The notes below the pieces were generated by a model. The model ran no database searches. It saw nothing but the letters and a program-made list of their open reading frames with translations, and had not been told where the DNA came from. From Candidatus Sordicultor aquaticus (GTDB taxonomy: Bacteria > Atribacterota > Atribacteria > Atribacterales > Caldatribacteriaceae): a stretch of DNA of 9,884 bases. Each line of letters begins with the position of its first letter. The stretch's first letter is position 1. The position numbers and the translations under genes were made by a program. The stretch covers positions 1-9,884 of the forward strand of contig JAGPEW010000011.1 in the NCBI GenBank assembly GCA_018056825.1. The letters are read 5' to 3'. Below, in pieces: positions 1 to 7,100 of the stretch.

Positions 1-854
1 ATGTGGGTAGTGGCTACGGTGGTAGCTATAGGTCCGGGGATTTCTCGATGAGCTAACTCTCGAGCTACCAGGCTTACGCTCAAGTCACCAGGGACGAATT
101 CCCCATTTTCTTTGATCACTATTAACCGGTCTCCGTCCCCATCTTGGGCAAAACCCACAGCAAAGGGAGCATTTTTAATGAGTGCGATTAAATCTCGTAA
201 ATTTTCAGGAACAGGTTCGGGGTTTCTTCCGGGAAAGTTGCCATCAGGATGAGAATTGAGGCTCACCACTTGACATCCTAACTCACTCAAGAGATAAGGA
301 GTGATGAGGGAAGGAGCTCCGTTAGCGCAATCTAACGCCACTCTAAATTTTCTTTCTCTTATCGCCCGGGCATCTACTTTTCGAATTATGGCTTCGATAT
401 AATCCCAACGGATGTCTCTTTTTTTGGTTTCGGACTGGATTCTCATCCCCGGGACACGAGTAAATCGCTCTTCGAAGTAGATTTTTTCTACCTCTTCATC
501 TTTTTCTCTATCTAACCCCTTTCCAGTTTTCTCCATAAATTTTATACCATTCCACTGAGGAGGGTTGTGGCTGGCAGTAATCATAGCTCCCCATTGATTC
601 CACTGTCTGCAAGCCCACTGCAAGGCAGGAGTGGCAGTAACCCCCAGTTCGGTTACTGAACATCCGGCAGAAAGTAGCCCGGAAATTACAGCATAATAAA
701 GCATTTCACTATGTTTTCGAGCATCTCTGCCTACTACCACTTCTTCTCCAGAGATAAAAGTTCCAAAACTGAGAGCTAATTTTGTAGCCATCTCGGGAGT
801 GAGAACTTCATTAGCTACTCTTCTAATACCAAAGGTTCCAAATAGTCTTCTCAT
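1..854 (-). CDS. Phosphomannomutase/phosphoglucomutase-family protein, N-terminal part (cut by window edge)
   Basis: This is an alpha-D-phosphohexomutase, which moves phosphate between C1 and C6 of a hexose phosphate and feeds nucleotide-sugar and envelope synthesis. 284 codons are visible from the ATG at 854, and the C-terminal domains lie beyond base 1. Visible hallmarks are the N-terminal FGTFGIRR segment (residues 5-12), the phosphoserine loop TASHNP with catalytic Ser95, and the metal-binding loop DGDGDR (238-243), which ligates Mg2+. The FGTFG start and the NPEP segment (211-214) resemble archaeal-type PMM/PGM/GlmM proteins more than classical bacterial GlmM. Arg12 sits where the family usually has Gly. 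Mannose, glucose or glucosamine specificity cannot be read from this part. A GGAGGAGG Shine-Dalgarno sequence lies about 6 nt before the start. The gene is divergent from the gene at 1596. The family call is secure; the substrate is not. Confidence 0.95.
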   Translation of the reverse strand, partial: MRRLFGTFGIRRVANEVLTPEMATKLALSFGTFISGEEVVVGRDARKHSEMLYYAVISGLLSAGCSVTELGVTATPALQWACRQWNQWGAMITASHNPPQWNGIKFMEKTGKGLDREKDEEVEKIYFEERFTRVPGMRIQSETKKRDIRWDYIEAIIRKVDARAIRERKFRVALDCANGAPSLITPYLLSELGCQVVSLNSHPDGNFPGRNPEPVPENLRDLIALIKNAPFAVGFAQDGDGDRLIVIKENGEFVPGDLSVSLVARELAHREIPGPIATTVATTH

Positions 855-886
855 TTTCTTCCTCCTCCTGATTTATAAAGAATAAT

Positions 887-916
887 ATTATATATAGCTA
901 CCCATGAAATCCCCAA
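887..916 (-). promoter_or_regulatory. Candidate sigma70 promoter of the hexose-phosphate mutase gene
   Basis: On the minus strand, TTGGGG (911-916) and a perfect TATAAT (887-892) are separated by 18 bp. The -10 box lies about 32 nt before the ATG at 854, leaving room for a short leader that contains the Shine-Dalgarno site. The -35 box is a partial match only. Confidence 0.5.
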
Positions 917-958
917 CTAATATAATATTCCTCTACTTGGTATCTCATTTTTGGCTAC

Positions 959-1027
959 GAAACTTGTTTTGCGTTCCTCGGGCAACCTCTTTTTTCTTTG
1001 CTAGTAGTAATAATTATAACAAGTTTC
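959..1027. repeat. Perfect 10-bp inverted repeat with 49-bp spacer
   Basis: GAAACTTGTT (959-968) is matched exactly by AACAAGTTTC (1018-1027). The arms do not extend in either direction. They could be the ends of a very small mobile-element remnant, a regulator binding pair, or chance in AT-rich DNA. The right arm lies between the -35 and -10 boxes of the candidate upstream promoter. Confidence 0.5.
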
Positions 1028-1043
1028 AGGTATATATCGTCAA
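1013..1043 (-). promoter_or_regulatory. Candidate second, upstream minus-strand promoter
   Basis: On the minus strand, TTGACG (1038-1043) and TATAAT (1013-1018) both match the consensus well, but the 19-bp spacer is long. It could start a leader of about 150 nt for the mutase gene, or a small RNA. The -10 box shares its edge with the right arm of the inverted repeat at 1018-1027. Confidence 0.35.
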
Positions 1044-1188
1044 CTTTTTTCTTAGTTATTTTATAATGTTCCACAAAACCAGCTAAACTGCTAAAACTTT
1101 AAAAGGCAAATTGTATTAGGAGCCACCCCTTGAGATAGAAAAACTCTCCCTCAATAGCTTCTGTTTTGGTGTTTTTTGAAGGGGCTTG

Positions 1189-1211
1189 ATAAGGGGGCAA
1201 AGCCCCCTTAT
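1189..1211. repeat. G-run/C-run hairpin, perfect 10-bp arms
   Basis: Arms ATAAGGGGGC (1189-1198) and GCCCCCTTAT (1202-1211) flank an AAA loop. A run of five T follows three bases later on the plus strand, so it could also stop plus-strand transcription, although no gene lies upstream on that strand. Confidence 0.7.
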
Positions 1212-1432
1212 AGTTTTTAGTCTTTATCATCTATTGTGCCTTTATCTTACGTCGTAGACAGTGAGGGATACTATAAATTCTCCGGTAGTCTTTATGTTTT
1301 TGTCTTTTTTGTTTCTTTGCTCCTTGTCTTTTGGGGGTTATAGGGGGTTTACCCCACTGAGGGATTTTTTCCTCAGTAGTCTTTGTTTTTTTAAGTTTCT
1401 TATCTTTTTCCTTTTAATTTTTTGAAGGGGGT

Positions 1433-1458
1433 TATGAGGGGGAAATTTCCCCCTCATA
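1433..1458. repeat. Perfect 26-bp palindrome
   Basis: Left arm TATGAGGGGGAAA (1433-1445) is the exact reverse complement of the right arm (1446-1458), with no spacer. It is the best-preserved unit of the hairpin cluster. It would extrude as a cruciform or fold as a long RNA hairpin. Its lack of spacer is also what a dimeric protein site would look like. Confidence 0.75.
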
Positions 1459-1503
1459 GTCATTATAATGAGTTTTGCGGTTAACTATAACTCGAAAAAA
1501 AAC

Positions 1504-1551
1504 AAGCTATAAAATAGCTTTTAACTCTCTAGAGTTTCTTTAGGATATAAT
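1504..1551 (+). promoter_or_regulatory. Candidate promoter and palindromic sites of the thioredoxin/CcdA gene
   Basis: A perfect TATAAT lies at 1546-1551. The -35 region is poor: TTAACT at 1521-1526 needs a 19-bp spacer. The near-palindrome AACTCT-CT-AGAGTT (1523-1536) covers the -35 region, so it is a plausible operator. Just upstream, AAGCTAT (1504-1510) and ATAGCTT (1514-1520) form a second inverted repeat with a 3-nt loop. A weak -35 with flanking symmetry suggests control by a bound regulator, but this is inference. Confidence 0.45.
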
Positions 1552-1595
1552 AGAAAAAGTTGGTTTTTTAAAAATACGATGAAAGGAGAAAAATT

Positions 1596-3224
1596 ATGAA
1601 AAAAGTACTCTTCTTTCTCCCCTTGATTTTACTTTTGTTTCTTTCTTCAGGGGCAGAAGCTTATGAAGTTCTTCTCTATGGTAACTTAACCCAGCCTCCT
1701 CAAGAAGAAGAGATAGCTTTGAATATCGATTTGGGAGGGCATCAGTTAAAGGAAGAGGAATGGGTAAATATCTGGGATAGTTCCAAGAACACCGTGCTTT
1801 TACCCTCTCTTCAGGATATAGAAGAGAGAGCCTCATTTTTAGAAGAAAATAAGGGAAAAGTTTTAGGAATTGTGGTTTCAGATGGGCTTTCTGAAGAACA
1901 GCCCAATTTCTCGCCTTTTTTCTCTTTCACTCAGAACTACTATCGAGTGGTAGTTTTTAATTTTCTACAGGATAACCCCGATGTTCCCTGGGATACATAC
2001 CTTAAGGAGATAGAAGAAGCGGATTTAATAATAGTAGTGGGAACAGAAAAGAACCTTCCTTCTCTCCAGGAAAAATTTTCCGGAGGAGGAGAAAAAGTAC
2101 AGTTCATAGAAAGGACTTCTTCTCCTGACTTTCAAAAGAAACTCCTAGTAGAGGAGAAGCCTCTCCTTTTCTTTTTCTATTCTTCTCGTTGCCCTACTTG
2201 TCGACATCTAAAAAGCGAAGTAGTTCCTCCCATTGTGGACAAATACCAAGATAAAATAAAAGTGGTTTATCTGGATTACCTTTTTTCTGAGAATTATGAA
2301 AAATTGGTAGAATGGGAGGAACACTGGCAGGTAGAAAATAAAACTTCGGTAGAAGTGTTTTCTGATGCTGGTTTTGTAACGGGCGAAGATGAGAAGGAAT
2401 TTGCTTCTCAATTAGAAGAACTCATCCAAAAAACTATAGAATCAGGAAAAAAGAAGACAAGTTCTCCCCCTCCCGGGGAGAACTTAATTTTCGATAGGTT
2501 TCAAGGATTTACCCCCTGGGTAATAATAGGGGCAGGTTTTTTGGATGGACTTAATCCTTGTGCTTTTGCTACTATAGTTTTTATGGTGAACTTGCTAATT
2601 TTATTAGGACATTCTCGCCGCCGTATCTTAGAAATTGGTTTAACTTATAGTATAGCGGTTTTTGTTACCTATCTCCTTTTAGGTCTGGGTCTTTTTCAAT
2701 TCTGGCATGCTTTATCTGCTTATCAAACTGCTTCTCGAGTTCTTTATTTAATCATGGCTTTATTACTTTTAGTTTTTGCTGCTTTAAGTATTAAAGATGC
2801 TATTCAGTACCAAAAAGAGGGGAAAGAAACTGGGATGAGCCTGGGACTTCCGGAGAGCTGGCGAGTTCGCATTAACCAATACCTGAAAAATAGCTTTACC
2901 GAAAAAAACCTGGTGGTAGCTGCTATTTTAAGTGGCTTTGCTATTTCTCTTTTGGAGGCTGGTTGCACCGGACAAGTATATCTTCCTACCATTATGTATA
3001 TCGCTCGAGAAACTCCTTACCATTGGCAGGCATTTGGATATCTTTTGCTTTATAATGCTTTTTTCCTCCTTCCTCTTTTAGCTGTATTCTTTGCTATGTT
3101 TTGGGGAAGTCAATCTAAGGCTTTAGTTAACTTTGCCAGAAAAAACATCGTTTTTTCTAAAGTTGCTTTAGCTATCCTCTTTGTCTGTTTGAGTTTGCTT
3201 CTTCTTAAGGGGGCTCTATTTTAG
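1596..3224 (+). CDS. Exported thioredoxin domain fused to CcdA/DsbD-type membrane domain
   Basis: This is a predicted thiol-disulfide reductase that passes electrons across the membrane to an extracytoplasmic thioredoxin domain. Residues 1-22 form a signal peptide with likely cleavage after AEA. Residues about 23-180 are an unrecognised region. A thioredoxin-like domain follows with its CPTC redox motif at 199-202. Six hydrophobic helices (about 307-330, 345-367, 381-403, 437-458, 477-502, 518-540) form the CcdA-like part. Its intramembrane cysteines are Cys322 in NPC and Cys457 in EAGCTGQ, as in DsbD/CcdA. The cis-proline normally opposite the redox motif is not evident; the segment reads SVEVF (251-255). 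AAAGGAG lies 7 nt before the ATG. The gene is a single transcription unit ending at a terminator, and it converges on the caspase operon. A role in cytochrome c maturation or general disulfide reduction cannot be told apart. A gene symbol is not justified. Confidence 0.88.
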   Translation: MKKVLFFLPLILLLFLSSGAEAYEVLLYGNLTQPPQEEEIALNIDLGGHQLKEEEWVNIWDSSKNTVLLPSLQDIEERASFLEENKGKVLGIVVSDGLSEEQPNFSPFFSFTQNYYRVVVFNFLQDNPDVPWDTYLKEIEEADLIIVVGTEKNLPSLQEKFSGGGEKVQFIERTSSPDFQKKLLVEEKPLLFFFYSSRCPTCRHLKSEVVPPIVDKYQDKIKVVYLDYLFSENYEKLVEWEEHWQVENKTSVEVFSDAGFVTGEDEKEFASQLEELIQKTIESGKKKTSSPPPGENLIFDRFQGFTPWVIIGAGFLDGLNPCAFATIVFMVNLLILLGHSRRRILEIGLTYSIAVFVTYLLLGLGLFQFWHALSAYQTASRVLYLIMALLLLVFAALSIKDAIQYQKEGKETGMSLGLPESWRVRINQYLKNSFTEKNLVVAAILSGFAISLLEAGCTGQVYLPTIMYIARETPYHWQAFGYLLLYNAFFLLPLLAVFFAMFWGSQSKALVNFARKNIVFSKVALAILFVCLSLLLLKGALF

Positions 3225-3269
3225 CTATAGAAGCGAAGTCGTTGGCAAAGCAACATCGTTGGGCTCTAT
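3211..3269. repeat. 9-bp direct repeat bracketing a 41-bp segment at the gene's 3' end
   Basis: GGGCTCTAT occurs at 3211-3219 and 3261-3269. The first copy covers the last codons of the thioredoxin/CcdA gene. The 41 bp between the copies contain its stop codon and a small GTTG/CAAC stem. If the segment were removed by joining the copies, the frame would read GCT CTA TAA and still stop, one residue shorter. This is compatible with a small insertion that left a target duplication, but nine bases is little evidence. Confidence 0.35.
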
Positions 3270-3280
3270 AAATAATTCAA

Positions 3281-3330
3281 GGGAGGGAGGAACATTTTTA
3301 ATCCATTCTCCCTGCCCCCTTTTTTTATTT
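3281..3330 (+). terminator. Rho-independent terminator of the thioredoxin/CcdA gene
   Basis: AGGGAG (3284-3289) pairs with CTCCCT (3308-3313). GGG (3281-3283) extends the stem with CCC (3315-3317) across a one-base bulge. The loop is 18 nt. T7ATTT follows directly, which is a good U-tract for the plus strand. The last bases overlap the end of the convergent gene at 3325. Read on the minus strand, the same stem has only a weak T-tract, so termination of the operon there is less certain. Confidence 0.7.
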
Positions 3331-4134
3331 TACAGAGTCTTTGTAAGAGGTCATCATTCGACTAAAAAAGTCTTTATATTTTTCCTGATAAACTGAGGTT
3401 GGAGCCCAGTATACTGCGGCATTACCAATATTGGTGTCATACATTGAAAAGACTCCTGCTTCAATGCCGAATGTCATCTCAGTTCCTTGAGCGTTTCCCT
3501 GCAGCTCATAACGGGAAAGAGTACTATTGCCACCATAAGAAGCTACAGCCGGTGTCGTGGTATTTTGCTCGTCTTTATCGGTAACCCGTAAGTTGGAAAC
3601 GTTGGAAGAGAGCATCTGGATTAGGGCAGCAATATAATCGGTGGCGGTAGGATACTGAACATAACTGAAAATGTAAAGATTAAAAGATACCAAACCACTG
3701 GCATCCTCATTAAAACTAACCATTCGGTTAAAACTGTCAGGAATAACCTGCCAGTTTTCTGGATAATCAACCATCCCTTTCCCTACTGAATCCATTGCTC
3801 CCACTACATCCTTGAGATTATATTTTTTCCAGACACCAGGGAGCGGTTCTCCTGGAGTTTGGTTTTGTTTAGGATTAAGAATTTGTATCTGGTTTTGACC
3901 CGGTTCTGGGGGCTGGGGGTTATTTATATTGGGAAGGGAGGGCTGTTCGGGAGTTACCGGCTGGGTTTGAGAAAAGTCAAGGGCAGGGAGCTGTCCCTGA
4001 TTCTGATGGGGGGTAGGAGTTGGTTGATTTAGCTCAGGAAGATTGATAATATTTCCACTATCTTGGGCATATACATTAAAAGACATAAAAACTAAAGCAC
4101 AGCTAATAAAAAGAAAATATCTCCATTTGTTCAT
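3325..4134 (-). CDS. Secreted protein with Pro/Gln-rich linker and PsbP/Mog1-like C-terminal domain
   Basis: This is the last gene of the caspase operon, and its function is unknown. Residues 1-23 form a Sec signal peptide with likely cleavage after VYA. Residues about 24-100 are a flexible linker rich in Pro, Gln and Asn, with no Lys or Arg between Arg5 and Lys89. Residues about 101-269 look globular, with a PENW turn at 125-128, alternating strands and a closing amphipathic helix around 248-265. This layout resembles the PsbP/Mog1-like fold and one domain of the 575-aa operon protein, but that is a judgement by eye. The only cysteine is in the signal peptide. AGAGGAGG lies 8 nt before the ATG, and the gap to the caspase gene is 42 nt. 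It may be an accessory, inhibitor, substrate or surface partner of the protease. Confidence 0.85.
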   Translation of the reverse strand: MNKWRYFLFISCALVFMSFNVYAQDSGNIINLPELNQPTPTPHQNQGQLPALDFSQTQPVTPEQPSLPNINNPQPPEPGQNQIQILNPKQNQTPGEPLPGVWKKYNLKDVVGAMDSVGKGMVDYPENWQVIPDSFNRMVSFNEDASGLVSFNLYIFSYVQYPTATDYIAALIQMLSSNVSNLRVTDKDEQNTTTPAVASYGGNSTLSRYELQGNAQGTEMTFGIEAGVFSMYDTNIGNAAVYWAPTSVYQEKYKDFFSRMMTSYKDSVK

Positions 4135-4176
4135 ATGCGCATCCTCCTCTATTAATAATTGATTTGTGAAGCTCTT

Positions 4177-7100
4177 TTATTTCATTTTCACCCCGGCTAT
4201 GGCCTGTAAAATCCAGGATTGTGCCGTTTGATATTCATCAGCAGGGACGACAATTAAAAGGAGAACACCAGTCCCAGGATAAGTTGCTGCTAAAAGAGCA
4301 TAGTTTTTCTGGTTTTGATTATAACTATAAGCTTTTACCTTTGCTTCGCAGTCCTCAGCTTTTACTGACACTTCCCATTGGAAGGGATGGCCGGCAACAA
4401 TCTGGTCGATTTGATTTTGAATGTTGACCTCCGGTGGATAATCGAGCATATATAATTCGCCGTTATTCGGAGTAGAATAGAGAGTTCCGTATTGGACATC
4501 CTGGAGAAATTGTACCCCGGCTGGTGGAGTAAAAATAAGATGAGAAGTCTCATCGGAAGGTAGCATATCCTTATTGGTGGTGAACAAAGGGAAATCCAAA
4601 CCTTGAGTAAAGACTTGAGGAGTTTGATACCCGAAGGTAGGCACTTTTTCTTTTAAAAATTGTGAAACTTCGTTAACGGTTATATTTCCATCTCGATTAT
4701 AATCAGCGTTGGAAGTGAATCCACTAAGTTTACTGGCTAATTTTTGATCCGAATCAAGCATGGTATCGCCACTCAGAGCATAAAGCAAAGAAAAGGAAAA
4801 ATACCCAGCACCCAATAGAGGTGATTCGTAAGCACTTTCAGTTGCCGATGATGATGCTAATACTACCACTCCCACATTTCGATACAGGTCGCGAACGGCT
4901 TGCTCTTGGCCTAATAGCCCCCGCTGGTATATATCAACAGCGGCTCCAGAGTGACAGGTATCTAAGATGGTAACCTGTTTTCTAGCTTTAACCCGATAAA
5001 AAAACTCAGAAATCAAATTGGAAGTAACCATGTCCTGCTCAAGTTGAGGAACATCTCGGGGAGCGACATACACATCAGCAGGTAAGGCATAGAAAAGGGG
5101 AGGGTCCCAGCCTTCCTGGCGGGCACTACCATGACCGCCCCAGAAAAATATAACCACATCCTGTTCTTGAGCTTGGCTGATGATAGTGTTCATAGCTTCT
5201 ACCACCCGGGCTCGGGTGGTATCCTGGTTAACAAGAAGAGTAGGAATAACTTCCTGGTAAAGCAATCCTTGCTGAGTCATTAAAGTGGCAACGAACTTTT
5301 CAGCATCATATTGAGGGGCATAGAGGTCATTGACCTGTGGGTCATCATATTCATTTATTCCCACTGCCAGGACATACAATTTTGGTAAAAGCCTTTTTTC
5401 ATTACAATGGACTATGATTTCAGCAGGGTGGGATTCGGTATGTTCTCGGTTTAGGGCTTTAACTTTAATCTGGTTATCACCTGAGAGGAGGTTCAGATTG
5501 AGAGTTTGGGTTACTTTTTCCTGGTTAAGATTTTCTGTTATCCGAGTAAAAAGCTTTCCATTATGGTAAATCAAAATTTCTTCTATTCCTCCGCCCTGGT
5601 CGGTAACTTCAAAGGTAACAGTAGCAGTATCCTCATCAAGGGTTTGTCCATCCTGTGGTGATAGAATATGAACCAGAGGAGGTTTTTTTATAGATTCTAT
5701 TTGTACTGGAGGGTGAATTTTTTCTTCTTCAATAATTTCTTGATCGGTCATAGTCTTTTCCATAATTTGTTGAATAAGATAAGGACGATAGAATTCTTCA
5801 AAAAATCTCGCGGCCGGATAAAATTCAGCTGCTCTGTTCTTTCCCTGGTTGAGATGCCATCCAATGAACTCGTCTGCTCCTTCACTGGCATCGAAATATC
5901 CCTGAGGAGTCCAGGCCACCCATTGATTTTGCGCGGGAAGCAGGAAAGCACCGAGGAGTTCTCGTCCATCCCGCAGGCGGTACCAGTGGATAGTACCATC
6001 TCCATAAGCTGCCACAACTTTTAAGCCATCATCAGATATATTGACTCCCCAGCAGGCGCCAGGAGTGCGAAAATGCCATTTTTCTTGTCCCTTTCTATCC
6101 AGACAGCGAAGATACCATTCAGTTCCCAAGACCACCCCCTGACCATCGGGGGAAATAGCTAAACTTCGACATCTCTCCTGGGGCTTGAGCAAAACAGGTT
6201 TTCCATTGATGTGGGGTGAATATTCATTTTGCCAACCGGTAACGGTGAGATCGGGTAATTGAGTGAGCGGGGTATGAGAATTGGTCATCGGTTGGCCAGT
6301 ATCGAGGAAATGGCGTTCAAGCATGGAAAACCGGAAAGCTTGAGGAGCCTGGAAAGGGAGAATCTCTACGGTTGCTCCGTCTGGGCTCAGAGAAAAATGT
6401 TCAATTGCTGCTCGAAAATCGAGGAGAGGTGATGGGTAGTGGATTTTTGGTCTCCCGGAAGAATCAAGACTCCCCCAGGCAGGATCGTTAGAAGCATAAA
6501 CCAATCCGCTAAAATCAACAGAGGTAAGTGCCATAAGGGTATTTTTGGTAACTGGTATGGCAGCCGCTGAACCTCGACCGGCATCTGACCACCGCACTAT
6601 ACTTACCTGGTCCTGTAAATGAAAACTCCCTCCCGCATAAAGGTAAATTGACTCTTCACTACGTGTCCAGGCAACGAGAGGAAGATTACCATTATCAATC
6701 TGGCTGCAATCGGGAGAGAAAAGATAGACTAAATCGGGAACGGCATAAACGTCCACCCGGGGGGAATCAAAAAAACCAACGGCAACTTGATTTCCATCAG
6801 GTGAGAATGCCACCGAATGAGGTCGATTTGAGCCAGAAAGGTGGAGTTTCTTTTCTAAGGTTATCACTCCATTTTCATAGATTTGATATAAACGAAGTGT
6901 TCCATCAAGACTGGCAGTTACAATCTGGTTGTTCCCGTTCCAATCGAGACCTAAGGCATCTTCTTCTCCATAATCTGGGTCTTTTGAGGTAAGAGAATAA
7001 TCTTCGGTATTATAGATGCACAGTCCTGAACCTGCGGCACCCAGTGCTGCCAGATATTTTCCATCGGGAGAATATTGAACCCTGGTCACAGAAGCGGGAA

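Larger units (their letters stand above)
1126..1460. repeat. Cluster of about five degenerate hairpin repeat units
   Basis: Similar pieces recur. One is a TTTTGAAGGGG-like segment (about 1174-1184, 1329-1340 with changes, 1420-1430). Another is a G-run/C-run or TGAGGG/CCTCA hairpin (1130-1154, 1189-1211, 1262-1283 degenerate, 1344-1377, 1433-1458). The third is a following TAGTC or TAGTCTTT tag (about 1218, 1286, 1378, 1457). Spacing runs about 60-100 bp, filled with T-rich sequence. GGGG(TTTA)CCCC lies at 1344-1355, and ACTGAGG/CCTCAGT arms lie at 1356-1362 and 1371-1377. The cluster sits between divergent genes, where terminators are not expected. It looks like a decayed intergenic repeat family rather than one regulatory RNA. 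Confidence 0.6.
855..1595. other. Divergent intergenic region without a convincing gene
   Basis: These 741 bp separate the minus-strand mutase gene from the plus-strand thioredoxin/CcdA gene. The only ATG-initiated frame of note (904-1086) has no ribosome binding site, and its product is low-complexity and rich in Phe and Asn. The first 250 bp are AT-rich and carry the minus-strand promoters. Bases 1126-1460 hold a hairpin repeat cluster. Bases 1500-1595 hold the plus-strand promoter and Shine-Dalgarno site. I see no tRNA or other recognised RNA. Confidence 0.7.

Noticed and set aside
955..1000. Possible cyclic-di-GMP riboswitch on the minus strand (GTTGCCC and GAACGCAAA pieces)
   Set aside because: Only short pieces resemble the consensus. 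The remaining conserved parts and pairing order of the GEMM-I fold are missing.
904..1086. 60-codon plus-strand open frame in the divergent gap
   Set aside because: It has no Shine-Dalgarno site, its product is low-complexity and Phe/Asn-rich, and it overlaps minus-strand promoter candidates.
1126..1460. CRISPR array
   Set aside because: The units are not identical, spacing is irregular, the spacers are T-rich and alike, and no cas gene is present.
1594..1836. 80-codon minus-strand frame opposite the start of the thioredoxin/CcdA gene
   Set aside because: It is the antisense shadow of a clear signal-peptide-bearing gene with a good ribosome binding site.
5668..6024. 118-codon plus-strand frame inside the caspase gene
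   Set aside because: It is a shadow of the coding strand with composition unlike a real protein and no ribosome binding site.
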